DNA from: Hyphomicrobiales bacterium
GTDB taxonomy: Bacteria > Pseudomonadota > Alphaproteobacteria > Rhizobiales > Rhizobiaceae
Length of the DNA: 64,000 bases
Direction: 5' to 3'
Assembly (NCBI GenBank): GCA_900473805.1
Contig: UCMS01000027.1
Location: 211,357 to 275,356 of the forward strand
Of the stretch, positions 9,963-26,263 are shown piece after piece. The notes below the pieces were generated by a model. It made no database searches. It was not told the origin of the DNA and saw nothing but the letters and a program-made list of their open reading frames with translations. A program made the translations under genes and the position numbers. Position 1 is the first letter of the stretch. Each line of letters begins with the position of its first letter.

Positions 9963-11072
9963 TCACCAGACCGGTTGCAAGCGCGAGGTGGCGGGAATTG
10001 TGTTCGACTTCGTCGGGATCGCATACATCCTGACAAAATTGACGGCAGCAGCGGCCGACCAGAAGCCCCTGGCGATCTTGCCCGTGAGGCCGCCCTTCGC
10101 GTCGGCTGCCATCACCTTGCGGTTGATCCGCTCCATCCGGCGGAAGCCTTCATGCAGGGCCGGATTGTCGAGATCGAGCACGAGCGGGAAGCACTGGCGC
10201 GAGATCTCGCTCGTCAACCGGAAGACCTTCATGTCGTAATCGTCGATATCGACGCCAAGCCCCTTGTGGAAGGCTGGCCGCATGTGATCGCGCACATACA
10301 TGGTGGCGAAGACGGCCAGCAGGAAGAACTTGATCCAGTACTTGTTCAGCCCCTCCATCAGCCGCTTGTCGGAGCGGATGATCAGCGAGAAAGCCTCGCC
10401 GTGGGAGAACTCGTCATTGCACCACTGGCGGAACCACTTGAAGATCGGGTGGAAGCGCTGCTCGGGATGCTTTTCGAGATGCCGGAAGATGGTGATGTAG
10501 CGGGCATAGCCGATCTTCTCGGAAAGATAGGTCGCGTAGTAGATGAACTTCGGCTTGAAAAAGGTGTACTTCTTCGCCTTGGCGAGAAAGCCCATGTTCA
10601 CGCCGATGCCGAAATCCTTCAGCGCATCGTTGATAAAGCCGGCATGGCGGGATTCGTCGCGGCTCATATAGCCGAAGAGCTCGCAGATCTCCTGGTTCTT
10701 GCCGCGACGCTTCATCTCCTTGTAGAGCACGCAGCCTGAGAATTCCGACGTCAGCGACGAGACGAGGAAGTCGATGAATTCCTCGCGAAGGTCCTCAGGC
10801 AGCGCATCGATATCGATGTCGTCCCAGTCTTCGTTGCGCTTGAAGTGGCCGCGGTTCGGATCGCTCTTCATCTGCGCGATCAACACATCCCATTCGGCGC
10901 GGACCGGCTCGACATTGATCTTGTCCATCTCGTCGAAATCGGTGGTGTAGAAACGCGGTGTCAGCATGGTCGAGACGAGCGCGCTGCGGGTCGTGTCGTT
11001 GACCCCGGCCATGCGCTCCTCGACGGTCGGCTCGTGATCGGAAAGATCAGCAGGCGAAACGTGATTGTTCAT
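9963..11072 (-). CDS. acsF: Mg-protoporphyrin IX monomethyl ester oxidative cyclase (aerobic)
   Basis: AcsF forms ring E of the chlorophyll skeleton using O2. The 369-residue protein has the diiron helix motifs: EFSGCVLYKEMKRR, RDESRHAGFIND (ExxH) and NDEFSHGEAFS (ExxH). MNNHVSPADL at 11072 is chosen over an upstream codon because it overlaps the preceding gene's stop as ATGA. As the anaerobic cyclase BchE is not in this window, the O2-dependent route appears to be the one encoded here. This fits a life of making pigment in the presence of air. Confidence 0.98.
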   Translation of the reverse strand: MNNHVSPADLSDHEPTVEERMAGVNDTTRSALVSTMLTPRFYTTDFDEMDKINVEPVRAEWDVLIAQMKSDPNRGHFKRNEDWDDIDIDALPEDLREEFIDFLVSSLTSEFSGCVLYKEMKRRGKNQEICELFGYMSRDESRHAGFINDALKDFGIGVNMGFLAKAKKYTFFKPKFIYYATYLSEKIGYARYITIFRHLEKHPEQRFHPIFKWFRQWCNDEFSHGEAFSLIIRSDKRLMEGLNKYWIKFFLLAVFATMYVRDHMRPAFHKGLGVDIDDYDMKVFRLTSEISRQCFPLVLDLDNPALHEGFRRMERINRKVMAADAKGGLTGKIARGFWSAAAAVNFVRMYAIPTKSNTIPATSRLQPVW

Positions 11073-11374
11073 GACAATGCCCTCTCGGTGAAGCTGAATT
11101 CGCACAATTCCATCATGTCGAGATCGCCGGTCGCACGGATCCAGGCCCGTTCCAGCGCACCCGCCCGGGTGATCGTCGCCTTGCGGCGAAAGTTCTGGCT
11201 GGAGCCATAGGGGATCTGGACCGGCGCGCCATGCACCTGCACCTCGTCACCGGGATGCACCACCACGCCATTGTCGAACCTAAGATGCGCGCCAAGCGCC
11301 TCGAAGGTGTTGTTGATCTCGACGGTACAATCGACCGTCTCCTTCCGTCGCATCAAGGCAAAGACCGGGTTCAT
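11069..11374 (-). CDS. PGC-conserved small protein between puhC and acsF
   Basis: This is a 101-residue soluble protein (MNPVFALMRRKETVDCTVEINNTFEALGAHL...). It contains a beta-rich stretch, RFDNGVVVHPGDEVQVHGAPVQ, and a charged C-terminus. No catalytic motif is recognised and no membrane segment is present. It overlaps puhC by 4 bases and acsF by 4 bases (both ATGA), so it is almost certainly translated and coupled to them. A small unnamed orf is common at this position in aerobic PGCs. A role in RC/cyclase assembly is inference from position only. Confidence 0.85.
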   Translation of the reverse strand: MNPVFALMRRKETVDCTVEINNTFEALGAHLRFDNGVVVHPGDEVQVHGAPVQIPYGSSQNFRRKATITRAGALERAWIRATGDLDMMELCEFSFTERALS

Positions 11375-11865
11375 TGGCTTTCTCCTCCCTGTGAGCCCAG
11401 AAGGGCTTCGAATGCGGCCACGTTGTCGGGGCCGAAGGCATCCAGATAGATCCGTTCACCGGTACCGATGTCCGACAGGCTGACGGCACCGGCCTCCCAT
11501 TTGATCAGGCGGTAAGGCGTCTCAAACGGCACCTTGGCCACCTGACGCATGCGTTCGAACGCCCGCAGCGATCCTCGGACAAAGCCGCCGGCCTGGGGCC
11601 CGTAGCTTGCGATCTCCCGGCGCGTCGCGACGTCCGTGACGACGACAAAGTCCGAGGTGCTGCGTGTAATCATCAGGTCACGGATGGCGACCGGCGCACC
11701 GAGCTGTTGCTTGACAAGACCGAGCCCCGTCGTCTGGCCGAAGACGATCGCACCGGCCGTAAAGGCGAGCAGACCGACCAGACCGAAGAACAGGCCGCGC
11801 GGCAGCCGGTTCGGCGTCTTGCCCTTGCGGTCCGCCCAGTAGCCGAGATGCGAGGCCGATCCCAT
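11371..11865 (-). CDS. puhC: PuhC, photosynthetic complex assembly protein
   Basis: This 164-residue protein has one membrane helix (LFFGLVGLLAFTAGAIVFGQTTG, about residues 25-47) and a periplasmic domain. PuhC family members help organise the RC-LH1 complex. The ATG at 11865 follows the puhB stop by about 10 bases; longer frames upstream run into puhB. The order puhA-puhB-puhC is the standard one. Confidence 0.92.
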   Translation of the reverse strand: MGSASHLGYWADRKGKTPNRLPRGLFFGLVGLLAFTAGAIVFGQTTGLGLVKQQLGAPVAIRDLMITRSTSDFVVVTDVATRREIASYGPQAGGFVRGSLRAFERMRQVAKVPFETPYRLIKWEAGAVSLSDIGTGERIYLDAFGPDNVAAFEALLGSQGGESQ

Positions 11866-11875
11866 GACGCGCTCC

Positions 11876-12550
11876 CTATTCCGCGGCGACGACGGAGGGC
11901 GGCAGGGCGCGTCCCGTCGTTTCCTCAACGATGATCCGCGGCTGTTCGGCACGGGCACCGCGATACTGACCGACCGCGGCCGACAACACGCCTGCGACTT
12001 TCTCCGCGTCTGCCAAGCAGATCAGGCTGGGCTCCGGCTTCGAGAAGCGGAAACCGCGCACATGCGGCCACTGGATGAGCCAGGACAGACGCTGACCCGG
12101 CAGAAGGGCAATCGCTATGACCCCGGCCTTCTCACCGATCTTGGCGAGCGCAACGCTGTCGATCTGGCGAAACGGTAGGTTGAGCGTCATCGAGATCGCG
12201 ACGCCGAAGCGCATCACGACGCGCTCGGTGGTGATCGTATAAAGCGTGGTCTTCTCGACCGCCCAGGCAAACAGCTCGATCATGCCGATGAGCACACCGG
12301 CCAGTGCCGTGAGCACGGAAACCGAGAAAAGGATGCCGCCCGCCGGCTGCCCGTCATTCCAGCCGGCCACGACAGCCCAGCTCGCCAGGATCAGAAAATA
12401 GCCGACGATCCAGCGGATCTTCAGAAGATGCCGGGCAACGAGAGCCGAAGACGGCCGCCCCTGCCAGAGGATAACCTCGCCAACCGGCGGCACGCCGGGA
12501 AGCCCCGGCAGTGGCTCGATTTCATGTTCTCTGATGACGAACTGGCTCAC
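11876..12550 (-). CDS. puhB: PuhB, reaction-centre assembly factor
   Basis: This 224-residue membrane protein begins MSQFVIREHEIEPLPGLPGVPPVGE, followed by ILWQGRPSSALVARHLLKIRW. It has about three hydrophobic helices between residues 50 and 115, then TLYTITTERVVMRFG of the PH-like DUF fold. PuhB is a dedicated assembly factor for the reaction centre. It overlaps puhA by 4 bases (ATGA). Confidence 0.94.
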   Translation of the reverse strand: MSQFVIREHEIEPLPGLPGVPPVGEVILWQGRPSSALVARHLLKIRWIVGYFLILASWAVVAGWNDGQPAGGILFSVSVLTALAGVLIGMIELFAWAVEKTTLYTITTERVVMRFGVAISMTLNLPFRQIDSVALAKIGEKAGVIAIALLPGQRLSWLIQWPHVRGFRFSKPEPSLICLADAEKVAGVLSAAVGQYRGARAEQPRIIVEETTGRALPPSVVAAE

Positions 12551-13326
12551 AGCAGCGGCTCCTGACGCAGGCGATCCGCATAAAGGAGACCGGCGCCGAA
12601 ATAGGCGGCGATCTTGTCTTCCTCGAGCAGGGTCACGAGTTCGGGACGGGCCGTTGCCGGGACATCGGCAAACTGGGCGGCAGTGACGGCATGCACATAG
12701 AGATGCCGGACATTCCCGCGCCCTGTCTGGAAGACGACGAAATTGTTCGGCAGCAGCACGGAGCGTGCGCCGCCAGCAAGCTCGACCTCGTAGTAGCGGA
12801 TCAGGTGTTCCGCACGGTCGACCCAGACATCCTTGACCATACCCGCCACCTGCTTGTCGCAGCCGAGAACGGCCAGACCGCGCGGATCCATGGCACCTTC
12901 GGCGATCCCGAAGCCTTCGGCGACGCGCAGCGGCACGATGCGGGCATCCCCATGGGCCGTCACATCAGGCTTGTCAGAACGCTCCGCCCAGGAACCCGGA
13001 CCGATGCCGGCGAGCAGCGGATTGCCGACCGGCTCCGACGGATAGCCAGGGGCCGGAGCAATGCGGCGGCTGGAAAAGGTGCGGGTGTCGCGCTTCAGAT
13101 CCGGGACCTGCTTGATCCCCTGACCATGCGGCAGCACGAAGGTCTTCTTCGGCGGCACGAAGAGCCAGGGGCTCTTGTTGTAGCGGCCCGTGACATCCTC
13201 TTCGAGCGGATAACCCTCACGACGATCTTCCTGGCGCAGATACCAAATCAGGCCCGCGAAGAAGATCCAGAACGCATAAAGCACCACCTGTGCGACATCG
13301 ATATTTCCAACCAGCGACCCGGTCAT
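12547..13326 (-). CDS. puhA: Photosynthetic reaction centre H subunit
   Basis: Subunit H caps the cytoplasmic face of L/M and shapes the proton path to the secondary quinone. The 259-residue protein has one N-terminal membrane helix (VAQVVLYAFWIFFAGLIWYLRQEDRREGYPLE) and a PRC-barrel domain containing DKQVAGMVKDVWVDRAEHLIRYYEVEL. GGAGGG stands upstream of ATG 13326. It begins 36 bases after lhaA. Confidence 0.98.
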   Translation of the reverse strand: MTGSLVGNIDVAQVVLYAFWIFFAGLIWYLRQEDRREGYPLEEDVTGRYNKSPWLFVPPKKTFVLPHGQGIKQVPDLKRDTRTFSSRRIAPAPGYPSEPVGNPLLAGIGPGSWAERSDKPDVTAHGDARIVPLRVAEGFGIAEGAMDPRGLAVLGCDKQVAGMVKDVWVDRAEHLIRYYEVELAGGARSVLLPNNFVVFQTGRGNVRHLYVHAVTAAQFADVPATARPELVTLLEEDKIAAYFGAGLLYADRLRQEPLL

Positions 13327-13361
13327 ATCAGACCCTCCAGTGTAGAGCGTTTCCGCCGGCC

Positions 13362-14801
13362 TCAGCCGGGCAGTTCCGCCAATCCAAAACGCATGTCCTG
13401 CAGATAATCCCTCTGGTAGCGCCGGCCGGTCAGCGGACCGAGAACCGCCAGGCACAGGAAGAGGAGAATGATTTCAAAGCTGTAGACGACGAGATAACCG
13501 GCAGCCGGCGTCATCATGGCCTCGCCCAGCGAGCCGTTCAGCGCCAAGGCATTGATCGTGTTCTTGATCACGCCGCCCGCCAGCATGGCCGCCCCGATGG
13601 CGGTCGCCTGCACGGCACCCCAGGCACCGACCACGAGGCCGCTGTCGGAACGCTCGGCGATGCCCATCGCCGCCAGCATCGTCCCGACGGCAAAGAGCCC
13701 GCCCCCGAGACCGATGCCGAAGGCGCCGAGATGGAAGAGCGCGTTGATTTGAAGAGGCTCCGCAAAGATGACGGCGGAGAAGGCTGAGATCCCGATCAAG
13801 AGGCCGCGCGCAGCAATCCGATACATCTGTGCGCCATGCTGCAGGCTATGGGCTGCCCAGGCAAAGCCGATCATCGTGCCGAAGGCCCAAAGCCCGGTCA
13901 GACGCGTTGTTTCACCGACCGAGAGCCCCAGGATCTCGCCGCCATAGGGCTCTAGTAGGATATCCTGCATCGAGAAGGCGGCAGAACCGATGGCAACGGC
14001 AAGCAACAACCGCATCACGCCGGGGGCACTGCGGTAATCGTCAAGCGCATCGAAGAAGCTCGACAGGTCACGGTCGACAGCCGTCCGGCGCACGTCGCGC
14101 GGCTCCTGCTTCCAGATCGCGATGACATTGATCACGATGGTCAGAAGGGCCGTGCCCTGGATGACCTGAATCAGAAGCTTCGGCGAGAAATCGACAAGGA
14201 AGAAACTATAGAAGGTGGACGCGCCGATCATGCCCGTCAGCAGCATGAAATAGAGAAGTGCCACGACCCGCGGACGTTTTTCCTCAGGCACGAGATCGCT
14301 GGCGAGCGCAAGACCCGCCGTCTGCGACATATGCATGCCGAAACCGGTGAGGATGAAGGCAAGGCTTGCACCCGCAGCCCCCGCCCATTCGGGTCCGACG
14401 GTCTGCGACTGCAGGAGAAGCAGGGCAAAGGGCATGATGGCAAGCCCACCGAACTGCAGCAGACTTCCGAGCCAGACATAGGGCACGCGCCGCCAGCCGA
14501 GCACGGACTTGTAGGTATCCGAGCGGAAGCCGAAGAGAAGACGCAAAGGGGCGGCCAGAACCGGAATGGCGACCACGGCTGAAACAAGCGCAACGGAAAC
14601 GCCGAGCTCGACGATCAGGACACGGTTCAAGGTCCCGGTCAGGAGAACGAGCACACAACCGGCAGAGACCTGAAACAGCGCCAGCCGCAACAGGCGGGAC
14701 AAGGGCATCTCAGCCGTCGCCGCATCCGCAAACGGCATGAAGCGCGTTCCTACCCTTTGCCAGAACGCGATCATCTTGGCGTTGGCGGCAGCGATCGTCA
14801 T
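13362..14801 (-). CDS. lhaA: LhaA, LH1 assembly factor (BCH/PucC family)
   Basis: This is a 479-residue, 12-helix MFS-fold protein of the BCH/PucC family. LhaA promotes light-harvesting-1 assembly, probably by handing over bacteriochlorophyll. Typical features are RLALFQVSAGCVLVLLTGTLNRVLIVEL, FRSDTYKSVLGWRRVPYVWLGS, and FSMQDILLEPYGGEILGLSVGETT. It overlaps bchM by 4 bases. It is a paralogue of the carrier at 27198-28568, which shares TLNRVMIVEL and TQDLILEPYAG. Confidence 0.95.
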   Translation of the reverse strand: MTIAAANAKMIAFWQRVGTRFMPFADAATAEMPLSRLLRLALFQVSAGCVLVLLTGTLNRVLIVELGVSVALVSAVVAIPVLAAPLRLLFGFRSDTYKSVLGWRRVPYVWLGSLLQFGGLAIMPFALLLLQSQTVGPEWAGAAGASLAFILTGFGMHMSQTAGLALASDLVPEEKRPRVVALLYFMLLTGMIGASTFYSFFLVDFSPKLLIQVIQGTALLTIVINVIAIWKQEPRDVRRTAVDRDLSSFFDALDDYRSAPGVMRLLLAVAIGSAAFSMQDILLEPYGGEILGLSVGETTRLTGLWAFGTMIGFAWAAHSLQHGAQMYRIAARGLLIGISAFSAVIFAEPLQINALFHLGAFGIGLGGGLFAVGTMLAAMGIAERSDSGLVVGAWGAVQATAIGAAMLAGGVIKNTINALALNGSLGEAMMTPAAGYLVVYSFEIILLFLCLAVLGPLTGRRYQRDYLQDMRFGLAELPG

Positions 14802-15514
14802 GACCGGATCACCTCCATGGCCTGCGAAGTGTAGAAACCGACGCCGACCTTGTGGCTGCGGCCGGCCTGCCAGTGGGAAAACTCGGGATGATGCAGCATT
14901 TCAGCGACCAGCCGTGACGGATCGACCGGATAGATCGCCGGTGCGCGATTGCCGCGCGGGAAAACCTTGCCGGCAGCCAGCATGGCCCGCAGCAGGCGCG
15001 ATCCAGGCGCCAGCGTGAAAATCATCTGCCGTGAGGTGCGCTCGGCCAGGGTATGAAGAACGCGCACGGCATCTGCCGGGCGGTAATGGATCAGCACATC
15101 CATCGCGACAACAGCATCGAAGCGACCGTGGCGCGGATCGAGCATGTCGCCGCTGTGGAAGGTGACAGACCCCTTGAATCGACCATGCGAGGTTTCGAGG
15201 TCATGCGATCGCTGGCGGGCATGGGCGATCATCTGCGCCGAGAGATCGATGCCGACGACGTCTGCACCGCGTGCGATGAGCTCGAAGGAGAGGACGCCCG
15301 AGCCGCAGCCCGCATCGAGGATCCGCCAGCCGGTGAGGTCCTGCGGCAGCCACGACGCTAGCGTGCCGCGCATTTCTTCACGACCCTTACGGACCGTGGC
15401 GCGGATGCCGCTCACCGGCTGATCGCCGGTCAGACGCTTCCAGGCATCGAGCGCGGTGCGATCGAAGTAATGTTCGATTTCCCCGGTGCGTCTGATGTAG
15501 TCGGCCTGGCTCAT
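14798..15514 (-). CDS. bchM: Mg-protoporphyrin IX O-methyltransferase
   Basis: BchM transfers methyl from S-adenosylmethionine to the ring-C propionate of Mg-protoporphyrin IX, giving the substrate for AcsF. The 238-residue protein has the SAM motif ILDAGCGSGVLSFELIARGADVVGIDLS and later VAMDVLIHYRPADAVRVL. MSQADYIRRTGEIEHYFDRTA at 15514 is the usual BchM start; an in-frame start at 15544 would enter bchL. Confidence 0.97.
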   Translation of the reverse strand: MSQADYIRRTGEIEHYFDRTALDAWKRLTGDQPVSGIRATVRKGREEMRGTLASWLPQDLTGWRILDAGCGSGVLSFELIARGADVVGIDLSAQMIAHARQRSHDLETSHGRFKGSVTFHSGDMLDPRHGRFDAVVAMDVLIHYRPADAVRVLHTLAERTSRQMIFTLAPGSRLLRAMLAAGKVFPRGNRAPAIYPVDPSRLVAEMLHHPEFSHWQAGRSHKVGVGFYTSQAMEVIRS

Positions 15515-15521
15515 GGCAACC

Positions 15522-23589
<8,068 letters not shown>

Positions 23590-23666
23590 GGCAGTCATCC
23601 CTTCTCCCATCCCCTCCCCAGGCTGATCGGGATTAAGGCAAAGACTACGCCTCGAACAATCAAAGT

Positions 23667-23684
23667 GTCAACTTAGATTGACGT
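23667..23684. promoter_or_regulatory. PpsR/CrtJ-type operator, bchF-aerR intergenic region
   Basis: TGTCAACTTAGATTGACG has the form TGT-N12-AC(G) with the TGTCAA/TTGAC(G) dyad, one base short of the PpsR/CrtJ consensus TGT-N12-ACA. On the minus strand its TTGACA half is a good -35, followed 18 bases later by TAGTCT as a possible -10 for bchF. On the plus strand TTGACG could serve aerR-ppsR. Binding here would block the -35 of bchF. Confidence 0.85.
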
Positions 23685-23747
23685 ATATTTCGATTTACAG
23701 AAATGAATTATCGGTTCATTCTCCTCTGGCTCGTCCGACGGACCAAG

Positions 23748-24758
23748 ATGTCTCCGCCCGACGCCGCATTGGGTCGTTTTCGCGGGCGGGGGGCACGGCG
23801 CGAGATGATGGATGGATCGGTTCACCGTGAAAATGACAGGCCAAAAGGCGCAAAACCTTCGCGCTGCGAGGGCCTGAAGCCCTTCATGAGACTTGCCGCA
23901 GAAGGCAAGAGAGCATACCTAACCCAGAGCGACGGAGAAAAACTCCGGCGCCTGATCGAGGGGACGGTGGCTTCAATGACGGCCGAGAAGCTGTCGGCGC
24001 GTTACGACCGGGGTCTGGAGCACGATCGCCTCTACGAGAAGGCGCTCGCAGAGTTCCGTTTTCTCATTCTCAATCCCCGCACGCGTCTTGCCTCTCTTCG
24101 CGCCTTCCTGGAACACGAATTGCCGCCCGGACGGCCGCACTATGTGAAGGTGCTGTTTTTGGAGACGGTGGCGCGCCAGCTGGGCCGGGAATGGGTGTCG
24201 GACGAATGCGACTTCATCGACGTCACGATCGGAGCGGCGCGCCTCCAGGAACTTGCGACATCCCTTTCGCTTGAGCTGCGCGATGCCGAACGGAGCAGCG
24301 AAGCACCTGCAGCCCTGGTCCTGACGCCGCTCGGCGAGCAGCACACACTGATGCCGCACCTGATCGGCCTGCTGTTCGAAAGCCTCGGCTGGGCAAGCCA
24401 GGTGCTGGATCCGGCCTCCACGAAAATGCCGGCACTCGGACGCGCCCTTGAAGGGGCAGACGTCGCCTGCATCGGCTGGAGCAACATCCGGCTTGCCGGC
24501 GAGTTCAAGACCCTCGTTCAGGATCTGCGCAAGCTGCGGGGCGAGGCTCGCCTGCCCCTCCTCGTTGGCGGCGCCGCAGCGCTGGATTCCGTTGATTTTC
24601 TTGTAGGATTGGGGATTGACTGCATCTGTGACAGCGTTTACTCCGCCGTCAAGATCTGCGACAGTTACTATGAATTAGAAAGAATCAGCCAGCAGGCGCG
24701 CGCCGCAGGCCGAACGGCAGTGGTTACACCCAGCGGAATCGATTGGCTCACTCCATGA
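23748..24758 (+). CDS. ppaA: AerR/PpaA-type cobalamin-binding antirepressor
   Basis: Genes of this type sit upstream of ppsR/crtJ and encode regulators that modulate the repressor through bound B12. The protein has about 336 residues. The C-terminal half is a B12-binding-like Rossmann fold with LGEQHTLMPHLIGLLFESLGW (His199 from this start), and VACIGWSN and LPLLVGGAAAL downstream. The open frame extends to an ATG at 23703, but that codon lies where the -10 of the PpsR-box promoter would be, and its 15 residues look non-native, so ATG 23748 is preferred. Start uncertain. It overlaps ppsR as ATGA. Confidence 0.85.
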   Translation: MSPPDAALGRFRGRGARREMMDGSVHRENDRPKGAKPSRCEGLKPFMRLAAEGKRAYLTQSDGEKLRRLIEGTVASMTAEKLSARYDRGLEHDRLYEKALAEFRFLILNPRTRLASLRAFLEHELPPGRPHYVKVLFLETVARQLGREWVSDECDFIDVTIGAARLQELATSLSLELRDAERSSEAPAALVLTPLGEQHTLMPHLIGLLFESLGWASQVLDPASTKMPALGRALEGADVACIGWSNIRLAGEFKTLVQDLRKLRGEARLPLLVGGAAALDSVDFLVGLGIDCICDSVYSAVKICDSYYELERISQQARAAGRTAVVTPSGIDWLTP

Positions 24759-26206
24759 AGCCACTGAACGGTCATAGCGGTACGGATGGCTTCGCAGTCG
24801 CGGACAGCCTGCTGAAGACCCTCGACCTGGATTCCATCGGTTCGCTCGTCAGCCTCGGCGCCGATGTCGTGATGCTGATTGATCATAACGCAATCATCTC
24901 CCAGGTCTATCTCGCCGGGCACGATCTGGCAGACTATGGTTTGGCGAAGATCGTCGGAAAGCGACTGCAGGACTGCGTCACAATCGAATCCGTGCAGAAG
25001 ATTGACTCGATGTTGTCGGCCGGCGCTGGCCATCATCCTGTGCGCGGCTATCAGGTCAACCACAAATGCGCCGGCAAGCCGGATCTTCCCGTCGTCTATT
25101 CCGCCTATAGCGCCAAGGACTTTGCCTACACGATCGTCGTGGGGCGGGAGCTACGCCAGCAGATGAACGACCAGCAGCGTCTTGTGCAGACGCAACTGGA
25201 GCTGGAAGCAGACTACCGCGAATTGAAGGAAGCCGAGACCCGGTATCGCACGGCCTTCAAGGTCGCAACGGTTGCCTATGTCATGCTGGATGGCGAACGC
25301 CGGACGATCCTCGATGCAAATCCAGCGGCGGCTTCGCTGCTATCCACCAGCGCCGCGCCGCTGTCGGGAAAATCGATCCGCGACCTCTTTGGCAAGCCTG
25401 ACCGGGATCGGCTCGGCGATGCAATCAGCGAAGCCCGCCACAGCCCTAACCCTGTCCATATCGATAGCATCGTCATCGCGAAGGGCCTGTCGATCTCGAT
25501 GACGCTTCGCTCCTACCGCGAAAACGGCATCACCAATGTTCTTCTCGCACTCTGGCCCGCCGAACACGATGTCGAAAGCAAGCGCCAGCGTGCGGAAAAA
25601 CCCGCAGGCCTTGCCGCCGTAGGCCTTGCAGATCTGCCGGAAGCGGTCGTGCAGACTGATACCGACGGGGTCGTTCTCGCAGCCAATACCCTGTTTCTCG
25701 ACCTCATTCATGCTCCTTCGATGACGCAGGTTCTCGGGCGCAATGTCGCGTCCTGGTTCAGCGGTGCGTCGATCGACATTCGTGTCCTCTATGCACGCCT
25801 TCTGGATGAACCCTGCGTCCGAGGCTTCAGCTCGACCCTGACGGATAATCTCTCGGCGGAAAGCGCGGTCAGTGTTTCCGCCCGGCTGAATGCGGCAAAC
25901 AGCACCGTGCAGCTGGTCGTCGTACCACAGGCTGCAAGCGGCGAGCGGCTGACCATTCCCTCTCCAGGCGTATCGGATCAGGCAGAGGGCTTTTCTGCGC
26001 TCGTCGGCAAGGTGCCCCTGAAAGATTTGATCCGCGAGTCGCTGGATGTAATCGAAAAGATCTGCATCGAAGCCGCGCTCGACCAGACCAACAACAACCG
26101 GGCCTATGCGGCAGAAATCCTCGGCCTGTCGCGTCAGAGCCTATACATCAAGCTTCGACGGCACGGTCTTGAGGACTACAGACCCGGCAGCGAACCGGCG
26201 AGCTAA
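24755..26206 (+). CDS. ppsR: PpsR/CrtJ photosynthesis repressor
   Basis: PpsR represses bch, crt and puc genes under high oxygen or light by binding TGT-N12-ACA. The 483-residue protein has an N-terminal PAS-like domain, a glutamine-rich helical linker (QQMNDQQRLVQTQLELEADYRELKEAE, about 135-165), two further PAS domains and a C-terminal Fis-type helix-turn-helix (NNNRAYAAEILGLSRQSLYIKLRRHGL). Cys437 (EKICIEAAL) corresponds to the DNA-binding-domain cysteine implicated in redox control in Rhodobacter. The start overlaps the ppaA stop (ATGA). Three likely targets lie in this window. Confidence 0.96.
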   Translation: MKPLNGHSGTDGFAVADSLLKTLDLDSIGSLVSLGADVVMLIDHNAIISQVYLAGHDLADYGLAKIVGKRLQDCVTIESVQKIDSMLSAGAGHHPVRGYQVNHKCAGKPDLPVVYSAYSAKDFAYTIVVGRELRQQMNDQQRLVQTQLELEADYRELKEAETRYRTAFKVATVAYVMLDGERRTILDANPAAASLLSTSAAPLSGKSIRDLFGKPDRDRLGDAISEARHSPNPVHIDSIVIAKGLSISMTLRSYRENGITNVLLALWPAEHDVESKRQRAEKPAGLAAVGLADLPEAVVQTDTDGVVLAANTLFLDLIHAPSMTQVLGRNVASWFSGASIDIRVLYARLLDEPCVRGFSSTLTDNLSAESAVSVSARLNAANSTVQLVVVPQAASGERLTIPSPGVSDQAEGFSALVGKVPLKDLIRESLDVIEKICIEAALDQTNNNRAYAAEILGLSRQSLYIKLRRHGLEDYRPGSEPAS

Positions 26207-26216
26207 ACACGGCAAC

Positions 26217-26257
26217 TGTCAATTTAAGTTGACACATCTTTGGGTGCGGCTTAGCCT
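26217..26257 (+). promoter_or_regulatory. bchG promoter with perfect PpsR/CrtJ operator
   Basis: TGTCAATTTAAGTTGACA at 26217-26234 is a perfect TGT-N12-ACA palindrome. Its right arm supplies the -35 hexamer TTGACA (26229-26234); 17 bases on, TAGCCT (26252-26257) is the likely -10. The ATG of bchG is only 7 bases beyond the -10, so the transcript would be leaderless or nearly so, unless a start further in is used. Confidence 0.88.
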
Positions 26258-26263
26258 CACCTC

